Assembly (NCBI GenBank): GCA_015075175.1 | Contig: JABTUV010000002.1 | Location: 124,001-188,000 of the forward strand | From: a bacterium | GTDB lineage: Bacteria; Hinthialibacterota; Hinthialibacteria; H5-UNCL2 | Direction of reading: 5' to 3' | Length of the DNA stretch: 64,000 nucleotides | In this document: piece after piece, positions 6,907 through 17,071 of the stretch | Position numbering within the stretch: position 1 is the stretch's first letter | How the letters are laid out: every line of letters begins with the position of its first letter | Program-made: the position numbers and the translations under genes | The notes under the pieces: generated by a model | Seen by the model: only the letters and a program-made list of their open reading frames with translations | The model's database searches: none | Told to the model about the DNA's origin: nothing

Positions 6907-8931
6907 CTTTTGGGAGGCCGATGGCGCGGCCGACCAGGTCGCAGCGCAGAAACGTGGTTCCGCCCAAGTGCGCCGGGCCTTGGATGAAGTGGTCTTCTTC
7001 GCGCAGGTCGAGGGTGAAGCGCCCGGCGCCCGCACGCATCGCCATTTCCTCCAGAATCTCCCGCAGGCGCTTGCGGGCGTGATCTTTTGCGGCGTCCAGG
7101 TTGTCGAACTCGGCCTGCTCGTGGGGCGTGTGGACGGTGAAGCAGCCGACGCCGCTGTCCTTTACGAGTACGGAAGCGGCGATCTCGATGCGTGCGGAGG
7201 CGGCGCCGACCGCATTGGCGACGGCGCCATGCTCGGGCAGGCGCAGCTCGGCGTCCAGAACCCTGGCGACCTCGGGCAGGAGCAGCGCGGCGGGTGCGCC
7301 AAGACCGACCAGCGGCGCCTGCAGCCGGGGCCGCAATTGAACCCAACGGCCGCCCCGGCGGGTCTCGGCGACGGCGCGCCGCGCAAAAGCCGCGTCGTCC
7401 CAGTCCTCCTCGCGCGGACGCTCCGGCTCGTCCAGCGCCTTGCGAAGTACCAACTGGGCGAGTCGCTCCGTCATGAGGGAGAACACGTCCGAGATGAGCG
7501 CCTCGCGGCCGCTTGCGTAGCGTTGCGCATAGAGCGTGAGCGCCGTCTCCGCCGCCGCCGCGTTCCAAAGGCGCAGGTCGCCGCGCGCGTGCCACAGGTC
7601 GGTCGGCGTGAGACCCGCCAATCCCACCAAGCCCGCCCGAACCAACTCCTCCCAGCCCAACAGCTTAGAGTCCATCACGTCGGCGCGATGGGCCAGCCAC
7701 GACAGGTGCATGGGGCCCTCGCTCTCCAGGATGTCCAACATGCGCGCCTGGTTGCTGCGCAAGGGAAGACCGGCATGGCGGGCGATCAGGACGAGAAAGT
7801 CGCCCGGCTGGTGGTGGTAGCCGATCTTGTCGGGAGTCTCCAGGAACTGTTTGAGTTGCTCGTGGACGGGGGGGTACTGCGTAGCCAGGAAGCAGAGGGG
7901 GATGGCTCGCTCGGGACCGAGTGCGAGGAGGGCGGGCTTGCCGCGGCGATGGTTGAGGCGCACGGCGATGCGGCTGTCGCCGCCCAGACCCTCGGTCGAG
8001 AGCGCCAGCGCGGGGAAAGCGAGATGCCGGCCGCCGACCTCCGCGCCGGTCGCGCGCAGGATGGGACGCCCCTCGTGCAGCATGGCCGCGTCCGAGGTCG
8101 TGCCGCCCACGTCCAGGACGAGCATGTCGCTTTCGCTTGCCGTCAGCGTGCGGGCGCCGACCGCGCTGGCGGCGGGGCCGGAGGCGACCGTCTCGATGGG
8201 GCGCTCCAGCGCGCGGCGATGGTCCATCAGCGTCCCGTCGCCCTTCACGATGTACAGCGGCGCGTTCGGCAACCGCTCCAGAAGCACGGCGTGCACCGAG
8301 TCGATCAGGCGGCGGATGAGCGGCAGCAGGCGCGCGTTGTGGGCGGCGGTGTTGGCGCGATCGACCGCCCCCAGCTGCTGCGAGAGTTCGTGCCCGCAGA
8401 CGACCGGCAGGTCCCCGACGGATTGCGCCAGCTTTCTTACCGCCAGTTCGTGAATGGGGTTCCTAATGCTGGAGATGCCGGCGACGGCGAGCGCCTCGGC
8501 GCGCTCGCGCTCGATCAACTCGCGGATGGCGGCGGTCGCGGCGGCTATGTCGAGAGGCTGACTTTCTCGGCCCGAGATGTCGATCTTGCCGGGGACGTGG
8601 CGCACGCGCGAGAAGTGCAGCGCCGCCAGGTTGGTCTCGTCCATGCCGATAAGGACGAGACCGACGCGCCCGCCGCGATCCTCCACCAGCGCATTGGTCG
8701 CCAGGGTGGTCGAGAGTCCCACCAGTCGGACCATGGAGAGAAGGTCCCTCGGCAGTTGTTCGACCGCCTGCCGGATGCCGAGGGCGTAGTCGTGGCGCGT
8801 GGTGGAGCCTTGGCGGCGGCCTGCACCGCACGCGCGGCGAAATCGAAGATAACCGCGTCGGTGTAGGTCCCGCCCGCGTCAATGCCCAGTGAAAGCCCTT
8901 CCGAATGCAACCAGAGATGATCTTCGTTCAA
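6902..8931 (-). CDS. hyuA: Hydantoinase/oxoprolinase family protein, HyuA type (one frameshift)
   Basis: Predicted ATP-dependent hydantoinase or 5-oxoprolinase-like subunit with an ASKHA (actin-like) fold. The N-terminal phosphate motif LGIDAGGTYTDAVIFD is in one frame (from TTG 8931), and the remaining ~610 residues, with second motif VLDVGGTTSDAAML, are in another; the switch falls near 8808. Restoring one base gives about 676 residues, the normal family length. The TTG start overlaps the TGA of the upstream gene, which suggests coupling. No HyuB partner is present. The stop comes from a dispersed repeat. The long antisense frame 6968-8866 is a shadow. Confidence 0.85.
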
Positions 8932-9609
8932 GAATGCGACTCCTTGGTACGGGGATCGAGGGAGTAGGCCGCCAGCACGCAGCCGGGCCAGTCGGCGTCC
9001 GCGACGGCGGCGAAAACGTCGGAGGATGGGCCGGATCGGACAACCCGATCCCTTCCAGAAAGCGCAGCAGGATGCGATAGCCGTCGGGCGTCAGGACGGA
9101 CCTGGATGAAACTGGATGCCGTACGTGGGATGGCCGTGGACCGCCAGCGCCATGCACTCGCCGTCCTCGCTGTACGCGCCCGGGCGGACCGTGGGGGGCA
9201 GACTCTTCTCGTCTACCACGAGGCTGTGGTCGCGCATGGCGGGGAAGGGTGAGGCCAGGTCGGCGAAGAGCGGGAAGCCGTCGTGGTGGATGAGAGAAGG
9301 GAAGCCGTGGCGCACGCGCCGCGCGTTGACCACGCGCCCGCCGACGGCGACGGCAATCGCCTGGTGTCCGAGGCACACGCCCAGGATGGGAATCCTGCCC
9401 GAGAAGCGCCGCACCAGTTCGACCGAGACGCCGGCGTCTTCCGGTCGGCCCGGTCCGGGCGAGATCAGGATGGCCTCGGGCCGCGCCGACTCGACTTCGT
9501 CCACCGTGAGCTCGTTGTTGCGATGGACGCAGACCTCCTGGCCCAGCTCGCGCAGATACTGCACGAGGTTCCAGACGAACGAGTCGAAGTTGTCGATGGC
9601 CAGGATCAT
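8928..9609 (-). CDS. Glutamine amidotransferase, anthranilate/aminodeoxychorismate synthase component II (two frameshifts)
   Basis: Class I glutamine amidotransferase that feeds ammonia to TrpE or PabB. From ATG 9609: MILAIDNFDSFVWNLVQYL, SPGPGRPEDAG, nucleophile loop GVCLGHQA (Cys near residue 79), then GIQFHP. One base is missing right after FHP (near 9103); the next frame gives SVLTPDGYRILLRFLEG. A second one-base deletion near 9020 would restore a tail ending at TGA 8930-8928, overlapping the hyuA TTG start. trpG and pabA cannot be separated because no trpE/pabB is nearby. It lies downstream of hisF-hisI across a palindrome array. Confidence 0.85.
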
Positions 9610-9614
9610 GGCAT

Positions 9615-9786
9615 CTCGTAGGGTGCGCACCGCGCACCGGCGTTTCATGTTGGTTGCGAGTCGGTGCGCAGTGCGCACCCTACGCGGTGGCGGTTTGGTG
9701 CGCAGTGCGCACCCTACGCGGTGGCGGTTTGGTGCGCAGTGCGCACCCTACGCGCCGGCGGTTTGGTGCGCGGTGCGCACCCTACT
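9615..9786. repeat. Tandem GTAGGGTGCGCAC palindrome array
   Basis: A first hairpin at 9617-9635 is followed by four copies with 34-bp period from 9663 (9663, 9697, 9731, 9765). Each carries the perfect palindrome GGTGCGCAGTGCGCACC and, on the minus strand, GTAGGGTG at its edge. It separates hisI from pabA/trpG, and the hisI stop TGA abuts the last GTAG. Single or paired copies occur at 20832-20852, 52276-52297 and 58885-58951. Repeat identity including the intervening GCGGTGGCGGTTT rules out CRISPR. Confidence 0.85.
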
Positions 9787-10166
9787 CAGTACACCGTCGA
9801 GGGGTCGAAGACGAGCTCTCCTTCCACGCGCAGGGTGGTCTTGTCGTCGGACAGCACGCGATGAAAGCAACTGAACCGGCCGGTGTGGCAGGCGGCGACG
9901 TTCTGCTTGACGCGGAACACCAGCGCGTCGCCGTCGCAATCCAGCGCGACGCGCCGCACTTCCTGGGTGTGGCCGGAGGTCTCGCCCTTCAGCCAGAGCT
10001 TTCCCCGCGAACGGCTATAGTAGTGCATAAGACCCGTCTCCAGCGTCTTGCGCAACGCCTCGTCGTTCATGAACGCGCACATGATGACGTCCCCGCTTGC
10101 ATCGTCCACGACGATGGCGGTCAGCAGGCCGTTCTTGTCGAACTTCAATTCGTCCCAGAGATTCAT
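9786..10166 (-). CDS. hisI: Phosphoribosyl-AMP cyclohydrolase
   Basis: 126 residues from ATG 10166 (GGGAGG upstream). It opens the purine ring of PR-AMP in histidine biosynthesis. The signature DCDGDALVFRVKQNVAACHTG contains the metal-binding Asp and Cys residues, HTQEV and SCFHR follow, and C-terminal Cys/His ligands are intact. It is the stand-alone form without the HisE pyrophosphohydrolase domain, so hisE must be elsewhere. It is 17 bases downstream of hisF, the next step but three in the pathway, in the same operon. Confidence 0.96.
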   Translation of the reverse strand: MNLWDELKFDKNGLLTAIVVDDASGDVIMCAFMNDEALRKTLETGLMHYYSRSRGKLWLKGETSGHTQEVRRVALDCDGDALVFRVKQNVAACHTGRFSCFHRVLSDDKTTLRVEGELVFDPSTVY

Positions 10167-10183
10167 GGTTCCTCCCGATGGGT

Positions 10184-10969
10184 TCACACCACCGCGGCCT
10201 CGGAGGCGGTGCGGCGCATGGGGATGCCGCGCTCGCGCAGGTAGCGACGGGCGTCGCCCACGGTGTACTCGCCGAAGTGGAAGATGGATGCCGCCAGGAC
10301 CGCGTCCGCCTCGCCCAACACCAACGCCTCCCAGAGATGCGCCAACGAGCCGGCGCCGCCCGAGGCGATGACGGGAACGCCCACGGCGCGCGAAATCGCG
10401 CGCGTAAGCGGGATGTCGTAACCGTCCCTGGTTCCGTCGCAGTCCATGCTGGTGAGAAGAATCTCTCCCGCGCCCAGCTGGACCACGCGCTCCGCCCAGG
10501 CGACCGCGTCCAAACCCGTGGGCGTGCGCCCGCCGTGGATGTAGACTTCCCAACCGTTCTCTTCCGGCCGGCGGCGCGCGTCGATGGCGACCACGGTGCA
10601 CTGGCTGCCGAAGCGGTCGGCGGAAGCCTTGACCACGTCCGGGTTTTGCACCGCGGCGGTGTTCAAGCTGACCTTGTCGGCTCCCGCGCGGAGCAATCGG
10701 GCCACGTCGTCCACGCTGCGCACGCCGCCGCCCACGGTCAGGGGCATGAAGACCTGCTCGGCGGTCCGTTGTACCACGTCGATCATGGTCTCGCGTCCGT
10801 CGCTGCTGGCGGTGATGTCCAGAAACACCAGTTCATCCGCCTCCTGCGCGTCGTAGGCGCGGGCGATCTCGACCGGATCGCCGGCATCGCGCAGGTTGAC
10901 GAAGTTGACGCCCTTCACGACCCGCCCGCCGGTCACGTCCAGACAGGGAATTATGCGCTTGGCCAGCAT
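10184..10969 (-). CDS. hisF: Imidazole glycerol phosphate synthase subunit HisF
   Basis: 261 residues, (beta/alpha)8 barrel cyclase that joins with HisH to make IGP and AICAR. N-terminus [20 protein letters not shown] is typical, with catalytic Asp in CLDV (residue 11) and in [10 protein letters not shown] (near 130). Phosphate loops VGGGVRS and ASGGAGS are intact. ATG 10969 follows GAAGGAG at good spacing, and a consensus promoter lies at 10996-11025. HisH is not in the window. Confidence 0.97.
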   Translation of the reverse strand: MLAKRIIPCLDVTGGRVVKGVNFVNLRDAGDPVEIARAYDAQEADELVFLDITASSDGRETMIDVVQRTAEQVFMPLTVGGGVRSVDDVARLLRAGADKVSLNTAAVQNPDVVKASADRFGSQCTVVAIDARRRPEENGWEVYIHGGRTPTGLDAVAWAERVVQLGAGEILLTSMDCDGTRDGYDIPLTRAISRAVGVPVIASGGAGSLAHLWEALVLGEADAVLAASIFHFGEYTVGDARRYLRERGIPMRRTASEAAVV

Positions 10970-10995
10970 GGTTCTCCTTCCCCTTGCGAAGGCTG

Positions 10996-11025
10996 AGTTT
11001 AAGCATACGCTGAGGCAAGTGTCAA
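10996..11025 (-). promoter_or_regulatory. Sigma-70 promoter of hisF-hisI
   Basis: Minus-strand TTGACA (11025-11020), 18-bp spacer, TAAACT (11001-10996, four of six). It is 27 bases upstream of the hisF ATG. Confidence 0.6.
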
Positions 11026-11048
11026 TTGCCGGCCGGGCAGCAGGAGCG

Positions 11049-11077
11049 TTGACACCCCGCCGGCCATGAGCTATAGA
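11049..11077 (+). promoter_or_regulatory. Sigma-70 promoter of the polysaccharide cluster
   Basis: TTGACA (11049-11054), 17-bp spacer, TATAGA (11072-11077). It is a near-consensus promoter divergent from the hisF promoter and 43 bases before the first glycosyltransferase. Confidence 0.7.
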
Positions 11078-11119
11078 TAAACCGTCGTAAATGCAGAGAA
11101 TTTAGGGGACTAGCGAGAC

Positions 11120-11998
11120 TTGCCGGCGACTGTGAGCGTGCTCATCGTCAGTTTCAACTCGGGCGAGCATCTGGCCCACACGCTCAGCAAGCTGTGCACC
11201 CCGGGATGCGGCGCGCAGGTGCTCGTGTGGGACAACGGCTCGGGGGACTCGACGCCGCTGATCCTGGAGCGCCATCAGGATCGGGTCGCGCGGCTGGGAG
11301 ACGGGCGCAATTACGGTTACGCCTACGCCGTCAATCGACTGCTCTCGGCGGCGACGGGCGAGTGGTGGTTGCTCATCAACGGCGACGTGATTGTGGATGG
11401 AGAGAAGCTGGAACAGATGGTGCAGGCGGCGAAGGGGCTGCCGCAGCCGTGCCTGGTGGGTTTCGGACAGATGAATGAGAACGGCACACCGCAGTTGACT
11501 TGGGGGAATCGTCCGAGACTGGCCACGGAAGGGGAACGCCGCCGCCGCACGCGGGCCTTCAGTCGCGGCGAGGGCGCCTGGCCGGCGGAGAGTCCGATGG
11601 AGGTGGACTGGCTCTCGGGAAGCCTCGTTTTCGGCTCGCGCGAGAGCTGGCGGCAGGCAGGCGACTGGGATGAGGCGTATTTTCTTTTTTTTGAAGACGC
11701 CGAGTTCTGCCTGTCGGCGAAAGAGCGGGGCGTGCGGATATTCTACGACGGTCGGGTGCGAGTGCTGCACGGGCACGGCAAGAGCATGGAGACGCGGCCG
11801 GCGCTGGCGCGGGCGGCCTATCGCCATGCGCAGAGAATCTACTGGATGCGCCACGGCAGCGGGTGGGAGAGGCTTCTGGCACGGTTGTATCTGGCCGGTT
11901 GGCGCGCGCTGTGGTGGGCGGACATGACGCCCTTGGGCCGGACGCTCTTGGAGCACTACCGGCGACTGCAGCGGCGCCGCCCGGGCGAGCCGCTGTGA
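11120..11998 (+). CDS. Family 2 glycosyltransferase, rhamnosyltransferase-like
   Basis: 292 residues if TTG 11120 is used; GTG 11132 (SVLIVSFNSGEH) is an equally good start. GT-A features: SVLIVSFNS, WDNGSGDST (near 40), RNYGYAYAVN, LLINGDV (the DXD equivalent), and the later block DEAYFLFFEDAEFCLSAKERG typical of WbbL/rhamnosyltransferase enzymes. It probably adds a sugar to a lipid-linked polysaccharide repeat. It is first in a run with a GT4 enzyme, a phosphoglycosyltransferase and a Wzy-like protein. Confidence 0.85.
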   Translation: MPATVSVLIVSFNSGEHLAHTLSKLCTPGCGAQVLVWDNGSGDSTPLILERHQDRVARLGDGRNYGYAYAVNRLLSAATGEWWLLINGDVIVDGEKLEQMVQAAKGLPQPCLVGFGQMNENGTPQLTWGNRPRLATEGERRRRTRAFSRGEGAWPAESPMEVDWLSGSLVFGSRESWRQAGDWDEAYFLFFEDAEFCLSAKERGVRIFYDGRVRVLHGHGKSMETRPALARAAYRHAQRIYWMRHGSGWERLLARLYLAGWRALWWADMTPLGRTLLEHYRRLQRRRPGEPL

Positions 11999-12034
11999 GC
12001 CGAAGAGATAGAGCACCGGAGAGCGGCACACGGC

Positions 12035-12154
12035 AGCGCCGGCATCTTGCCGGCTTGCGTGGGTGGCGTCCCGCCCCACGCTTCTCTCCTGCCGCCCGAT
12101 TGGCGAAGTGTGGACAGGATATCGACACGCAAGCCGGCAAGATGCCGGCGCTAC
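12035..12154. repeat. Compound palindromic repeat, GCCGGCATCTTGCCGGC family (copy 2)
   Basis: Perfect 27-bp outer inverted repeat (12035-12061 and 12126-12152), each arm itself containing the palindrome GCCGGCATCTTGCCGGC. Between them is GTGGGTGGCGTCCCGCCCCAC-like hairpin sequence. The right end reads GTAG on the minus strand; the left end is GCAG. It lies between two glycosyltransferase genes. Confidence 0.85.
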
Positions 12155-12184
12155 GGTTTCTAGTGCGCAACTGTGGGAGACGCG

Positions 12185-13272
12185 ATGGCGAAGGTTCTGC
12201 ACTACGTGGCCAGTTTGCGCGGCGGGGCGGCCGTAGTCGCGCTCGAGCTGGCGCGCAGGCTGCCCGCGGAAGGCATCGACTGCGCGCTGGCCGCGCCCTC
12301 GACAATCCGGCCATGAAGGGCCGGAGAGCCAACTGGGCGCGCGTGCATCTCTGCCGGGATCGCGCCGCCCTCCTGCGTATCCTGGCATGGAGCGGCCGGC
12401 CATCCTGCACTGTCACGGACATCGCGCCGCCTGGACCGGCCGCCGCGTGCGCGGCGATGTAAAGATCGCCGTCACTTATCACGGCTTCCACGTGCCGCAC
12501 TATCGCACCGGCATGGCGCGGCTGCTGGTCGGGCTGTGGAGAACCACGCGCTGGCTCGGACCCACTTGGTGATTTTCGTATCGGAAGAGGATCGGCGCAC
12601 GGCGAGGCGCGTGGTTGCACGGGACCCGGCACCTCGCCCGTCCGCCCTTTCACGTGATCGCCAACGGCATCGACGTGGAACGGTTTCGACAGGGAAAACG
12701 TGCACCGGTGCGACGCGCGGAGTTGAATCTCGCGGACGGTGATTTCGTGATAGGCTACGTGGGGCGTTTTCATCGGCAGAAGTCGCCGGGCACGCTCCTC
12801 TGCGCGCTGGCGGAGCTGCGGGCGGACCTGCCGGCGGCGCGGCTGCTCATGCTCGGCGACGGCCCCTGAGGCGGACTTGAGGCGTCAGGCGAAACGCGCC
12901 GATCTCTCGGACCGGGTCCGGTTTCTTCCGCCGCGGGCGGACGTGGAGCGGTTGTATCCGTGTATGGATGCGTTGGCGCTGCCGTCCCTGTGGGAGGGCC
13001 TTCCCCTGGCGCTGCTTGAGGCCGGAGCCGCGGGCGTGCCGGTCGTGGCCAGCGACGCGCCCGGCATCCGCGAGCTGGTGGCGCACGAGACGACCGGCCT
13101 CTTCTTTCCAGCGGGCGACGCCTCGGCTCTTTCCCGCGCCCTCGTTCGACTGGCCCGCGATCCGGCCCTCGCCGCCCGGATGGCCGCCGCATTGCTGAAG
13201 CGCGTGGAGGAGAACCACACCGTGCAGCGCATGGTCCGCGATCACGCCGCGCTCTACCGGACGGTGCTCTAA
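12185..13272 (+). pseudogene. Family 4 glycosyltransferase, broken by several frameshifts
   Basis: Reading frames join to one GT4 (GT-B) enzyme: start MAKVLHYVASLRGGAAVVALEL at 12185; then HCHGHRAAW and TYHGFHVPHYR; LVIFVSEEDRRTARR; IANGIDVERFRQGK; GYVGRFHRQKSP; and the donor-binding block ALPSLWEGLPLALLEAGAAG with GIRELV and GLFFPAGD. At least five frame changes occur between 12300 and 12870, each explained by one missing base (for example S-DNPAMKG at about 12301). The last 130 codons are intact to TAA 13270-13272, which overlaps the next ATG. It is either a decayed gene or, more likely, an error-rich patch. Confidence 0.8.
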
Positions 13273-14693
13273 TGCGCCCGAAGGGTCCCCTCTTCTGGTT
13301 CGTGGTGGTGGATTTGACGACGCTCCTCATCGCCTTCTACCTGGCGTGGTGGTTTTTCGAGCAGACCGATCCCAACGCTTCCTTCGACCACCACCTGGGC
13401 GTGTTCGCGCACGTGCTGTGGGCGCTGCCGGCGCTCTTGGCCGCCAAGCTGGCCATCTTGGGCCTTCTGCGCCTGTATGACTTCATCACCAATCGCACCG
13501 ACATCGATATAATCTACCTGGCGGTGTGGGCCGTCGGGGCGGGGGCGGCGTTCGAGGTGCTGTTTCTGTCCTACGTCAAGGTCTTTCACATCGACACGAT
13601 GATGCGGGACGAGGTGAGGCTGGCGGTGCAGATTTCGCGGGCGCTGGTGGCGTACAACGCGCTGTTTACCTTTCTCGGCATCACCGGCTGGCGGCTCATG
13701 TATCTGCGGCGGCGGCGGCGCTGGGGATACGATCGGGCGCGGGTCTTGGTGGTGGGTGCGGGGGAGGTCAGCCGCAGCGTGTCGCGCGAGATCGACAGTT
13801 ATTCGGCGCAGGGCCATGAAGTGGTGGGATTTGTGGAGGACGGGGTCGAGGCGGGGGCGGGCGACTCGCCGCTGCTGGGTCGGGTCGAGGACATCCCGCG
13901 CCTGGCGCGCGACAAGAACGTGCACGAGATTCTCATCGCCTCGCAGCGCACCAGCCGTCGGCGCCTCTTGGAGATTCTCGCCCTCTGCCGTGAGACCGAC
14001 TGCACGCTCTGGCTCATGCCCGACGTGTATGAGACCATCGTGGGCCAGGTGGACTGCCAGATGGCGGGCATCCCGCTGATCCAGCTTTCGACGCTGGCGC
14101 GCAAGCGCCGCGCACTGGCCGTTAAGCGCGCCCTGGACGTGGCGGTCGCGCTGATGGTGATCTTCCTCTTCGCACTGCCCGCGCTGGTGATTAGCGTCTT
14201 GATAAAGACGACCAGCCGTGGCAAAGTCATCTTCGGTCAGGAACGGGTGGGGCAGCATCATGCGCCGTTCACCCTCTATAAGTTCCGCACCATGCGGGAA
14301 GGCGCGGAGGAGGAGTCCGGGCCGGTGTTGTCGTCCCCGGATGATCCGCGCGTGACCGGCGTGGGACGGATTCTGCGCCGCTTCCATCTGGATGAAATCC
14401 CGCAATTCTGGAACGTTCTGTGGGGAGACATGAGCCTCGTCGGACCGCGGCCCGAGCGTCCCGTTTTCGTCGCCCGGTTTGAAGCCGAAATCCCGGCCTA
14501 TCGTCTGCGCTTCGAGGTCAAACCGGGTATGACCGGACTGGCCCAGGTTTACGGTCATTACGCCTCCTCGCCCGAGCACAAGCTGCGCTACGATCTCTCC
14601 TACATCCACAATTTCAATCCGCTGCTGGACCTGAAGATACTCCTGGCCACGCTCCTGCATCTTTTCACCGGCCAGCGCCCGCGGGGGTTGTGA
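13272..14693 (+). CDS. Polyprenyl glycosylphosphotransferase (WbaP/WcaJ type)
   Basis: 473 residues. It initiates a polysaccharide repeat by moving a sugar-1-phosphate to undecaprenyl phosphate. Several N-terminal membrane helices (1-140) precede a Rossmann-like CoA-binding domain ([13 protein letters not shown], about 155-270). The catalytic domain follows: [10 protein letters not shown] membrane hairpin, [46 protein letters not shown] (about 375-398). The start ATG overlaps the TAA of the upstream GT4 gene. The stop is overlapped by the GTG start of the next gene. Confidence 0.93.
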   Translation: MRPKGPLFWFVVVDLTTLLIAFYLAWWFFEQTDPNASFDHHLGVFAHVLWALPALLAAKLAILGLLRLYDFITNRTDIDIIYLAVWAVGAGAAFEVLFLSYVKVFHIDTMMRDEVRLAVQISRALVAYNALFTFLGITGWRLMYLRRRRRWGYDRARVLVVGAGEVSRSVSREIDSYSAQGHEVVGFVEDGVEAGAGDSPLLGRVEDIPRLARDKNVHEILIASQRTSRRRLLEILALCRETDCTLWLMPDVYETIVGQVDCQMAGIPLIQLSTLARKRRALAVKRALDVAVALMVIFLFALPALVISVLIKTTSRGKVIFGQERVGQHHAPFTLYKFRTMREGAEEESGPVLSSPDDPRVTGVGRILRRFHLDEIPQFWNVLWGDMSLVGPRPERPVFVARFEAEIPAYRLRFEVKPGMTGLAQVYGHYASSPEHKLRYDLSYIHNFNPLLDLKILLATLLHLFTGQRPRGL

Positions 14694-16945
14694 GGCGCGC
14701 CATGCCCTTCTCCTCGCAACGCCTCGCCGACTATCTGGACCACCTGTCGCGGCTGGCGCTGGGTTCGCTCTTGGTCGTTTTGCCGTGGATCATCGACGTC
14801 AGGCTCTTCGTGGTGGCCACGGACGAAGGGCGGTATCTCAAGATCGAGTGGACGGTCGCCGTGGTGCTGCTGCTTTTTGCCGTCCGGACGCTGTGCCGGA
14901 GCGGCCGGGCGGGCGTGAGCCTTTTTACGCTCGGCTTCTATCTCTTCGTCCTCGTGCACGTAGTGGGCCTTCTTGCAGGGTCGTCCGGTGTGACCTCGTT
15001 CCACCGCGAGATGTTCTTTCGCTACGCGACGCTGATCCTGGTCGCGCCTCTGCTCTACCATCTCCTGCGCGACTACGAGGACTTGGGCATGATGCGCGTG
15101 CTGGTGCTTGTTGGGGCGCTCCTGCCCACGCTGTACGGACTCTGGCAGCAGTTGATTTTCGCCTATCCCATTCCCAATCTCGCCTGGTGGCGGGACCCCA
15201 TGGGGTGGGAGCCGAACCAACTGCTCAAGAGCCGCATCGTCTCGACCTTCGGCAATCCCAACTACTTCGGCAGCTATACGGCGGCGGCGTTTCTGTTTCT
15301 TTCTCCCCTGGCGATCCGGCATCGCAAAAACAGTCTGCGGCTGGGGGCGTTGGTCGCGTTGCTGCTGGGAATGCTGGTGTGCATCTACACCACCAAGTCG
15401 CGCGGGGCGGTGATGGCCCTGATCGTGGGCGGCTTCGGGATGCTCTGGTTCGGCGCCTTCCTCCTATCGCGGCGGGGGCATCGCTGGGCGGTGCGCGGCG
15501 GGATCATACTGGCCATGCTCCTGGTGCTGGTGGGATTCATGTACAAGGGGCGCCAGGCGACGGGACAGGAGAGTTTGATCGACCGCATCGGGGAGGGCCT
15601 GCAGGGGCGCAGCCCCAGCATCAACAACCGCATGGTTCTCTGGCAGGCGGCGCTGGCGCTGTGGAGCGAGCGGCCTCTCCTGGGCGCCGGCCTGGAGGAG
15701 TTCAGCATCCAGTTCATTCCCACCCTGCAGGCGATGCTGGAGGACCCGGCGCACGACAGCTATCGCGTGATCGTGGCCAACATGGAGTCGATTTACGCCA
15801 CCAACGCGCACAACGAGTATCTGCAAGTGCTGGCGGAGCTGGGGTTGCTGGGCGCGGGGGTGTTTCTGTTCTTCAACGTGGCGATTCTGTGGGGGTTGGT
15901 GCGCATCCTGCGCGAGCGGGCGCGGCGGCGCCTGCGGCGCAGCGACGCCACCTTTTACGTGCTGGGCACGATCGGGGCGATGCTGGCGGTGCTGACCGAC
16001 GCGGCCGTCAGTTTTCCGCTGCGATTGCCGGTCAATGCCTTCTATTTCTACTTCTTCTGCGGGATTGGGCTGGCGCTGATCCGGCGGCTGGGAGGCGACG
16101 TGGTGCTGCCCCTGCCGGCCCAGCCGCGCGCCTTCTGGCGGCCCGCGGCGGCGCTGTGCCTGCTTTTTTCCGGCGGCGCCGTGCTCGCCTCCTGGGGCCG
16201 CGAGTATCCCGCCCGCCACTTCTTCTACCTGGCCAAACTTGAAGTGGACAAGCTGGTCAAGAACGAGCTGGAGGCGGAGCGCGAGGCGCGCCGGCAGCTC
16301 TATCGCGTGCTGGACTTCAGCCCCGACCACGGCGAGGCGCATTTCCTCTTGGCTCGCGTCCTCGGCACGACGACCGAGTTCGCCGAAGCCCAACGCGAAC
16401 TGCGCCTGGCCGCCAAGACCTGGGGCAATCCCGGCGTGGACCTGCAATCCGGCAACCTCTATTTCGTCAACAACGAGCTGGCCCGCGCCCGCGAAAAATG
16501 GCAGAAACTGGCCGACCTGCATCCCAAGATGGAGCGCATTCATTACATGATCGGCCTGACCTACTACCGCGCCGGCAATCTGGACCGGGCGCGCGAGGAA
16601 TTCGAGACCGACTTGAAGTATCATTCCGACCAGGAGTACGCCAAGGAAGTGTATTTCTACCTGGGTGAAATCGCGCGCATGAAGGAGGAGTGGAGCAAGG
16701 CCGAAGGGTACTACTACAAGACGTTGAACAAGAGCAAGCACCATTTTTACGCGCATCTGCGGCTGGCGGAGCTCTACAGCGGGCCGATCGAGAATCCCAA
16801 GGCCATGCTGGACCACGTCACCGAGGCGGAGCGGCTGGCGCGGCTCTCACGGGATACCCAGGTGTTGCAGGAATTCGAGAAGTCGAATCGAGAGATCAAG
16901 GCTCGGGCGGCAAGGATGATCCCGAATCTCCGGCCCCGCCCTTAA
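14690..16945 (+). CDS. O-antigen ligase/polymerase (Wzy/WaaL-like) with C-terminal TPR domain
   Basis: 751 residues from GTG 14690 (ATG 14702 is an alternative). Residues 1-510 hold about 12 membrane helices with the O-antigen ligase core: STFGNPNYFGSY in a loop, TKSRGAVMAL, and a large periplasmic loop ending ATNAHNEYLQVLAELGLLGA (Wzy_C signature). Residues 520-751 are soluble TPR-like helices (EAHFLLARVLGTTTEFAEAQRELR, HYMIGLTYYRAGNLDRAREEFETDL). It presumably polymerises or ligates lipid-linked glycan on the periplasmic face. The TPR part may recruit partners. Confidence 0.9.
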   Translation: MRRAMPFSSQRLADYLDHLSRLALGSLLVVLPWIIDVRLFVVATDEGRYLKIEWTVAVVLLLFAVRTLCRSGRAGVSLFTLGFYLFVLVHVVGLLAGSSGVTSFHREMFFRYATLILVAPLLYHLLRDYEDLGMMRVLVLVGALLPTLYGLWQQLIFAYPIPNLAWWRDPMGWEPNQLLKSRIVSTFGNPNYFGSYTAAAFLFLSPLAIRHRKNSLRLGALVALLLGMLVCIYTTKSRGAVMALIVGGFGMLWFGAFLLSRRGHRWAVRGGIILAMLLVLVGFMYKGRQATGQESLIDRIGEGLQGRSPSINNRMVLWQAALALWSERPLLGAGLEEFSIQFIPTLQAMLEDPAHDSYRVIVANMESIYATNAHNEYLQVLAELGLLGAGVFLFFNVAILWGLVRILRERARRRLRRSDATFYVLGTIGAMLAVLTDAAVSFPLRLPVNAFYFYFFCGIGLALIRRLGGDVVLPLPAQPRAFWRPAAALCLLFSGGAVLASWGREYPARHFFYLAKLEVDKLVKNELEAEREARRQLYRVLDFSPDHGEAHFLLARVLGTTTEFAEAQRELRLAAKTWGNPGVDLQSGNLYFVNNELARAREKWQKLADLHPKMERIHYMIGLTYYRAGNLDRAREEFETDLKYHSDQEYAKEVYFYLGEIARMKEEWSKAEGYYYKTLNKSKHHFYAHLRLAELYSGPIENPKAMLDHVTEAERLARLSRDTQVLQEFEKSNREIKARAARMIPNLRPRP

Positions 16946-17025
16946 TCATGTTTAATCTTGATCTTGATCCTGCCCTTGCCCTTGCTCGTAGTGCCGTTTC
17001 TCAAGAAGTAGTTGCGGGAAACGAG

Positions 17026-17071
17026 AAACCGAGTCCGGCAGTAGCGGTGCTCCGCGTATCGAGAGGACGAC
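17026..17071 (+). repeat. ACCGAGTCC-GTAGCGG-GTATCGAGAGGA repeat (copy 1)
   Basis: AAACCGAGTCC is followed by GTAGCGGTGCTCCGCGTATC and GAGAGGACG. Copies with longer hairpin interiors lie at 18786-18867 (minus) and 36771-36853. The surrounding gene-free stretch 16946-17282 otherwise contains an inverted AAGATC-type run (16949-16988), a diverged GTAAGGTTGGTT palindrome (17179-17200, minus) and the AAGATT run before cysS. Confidence 0.7.

Noticed and set aside
6968-8866. 632-codon plus-strand frame
   Set aside because: Antisense to hyuA, whose family motifs are clear on the minus strand.
9663-9786. Regular 34-bp repeats as a possible CRISPR array
   Set aside because: Repeat and intervening bases are identical from unit to unit, so there are no spacers. 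Units are palindromic REP-like hairpins and no cas genes are present.
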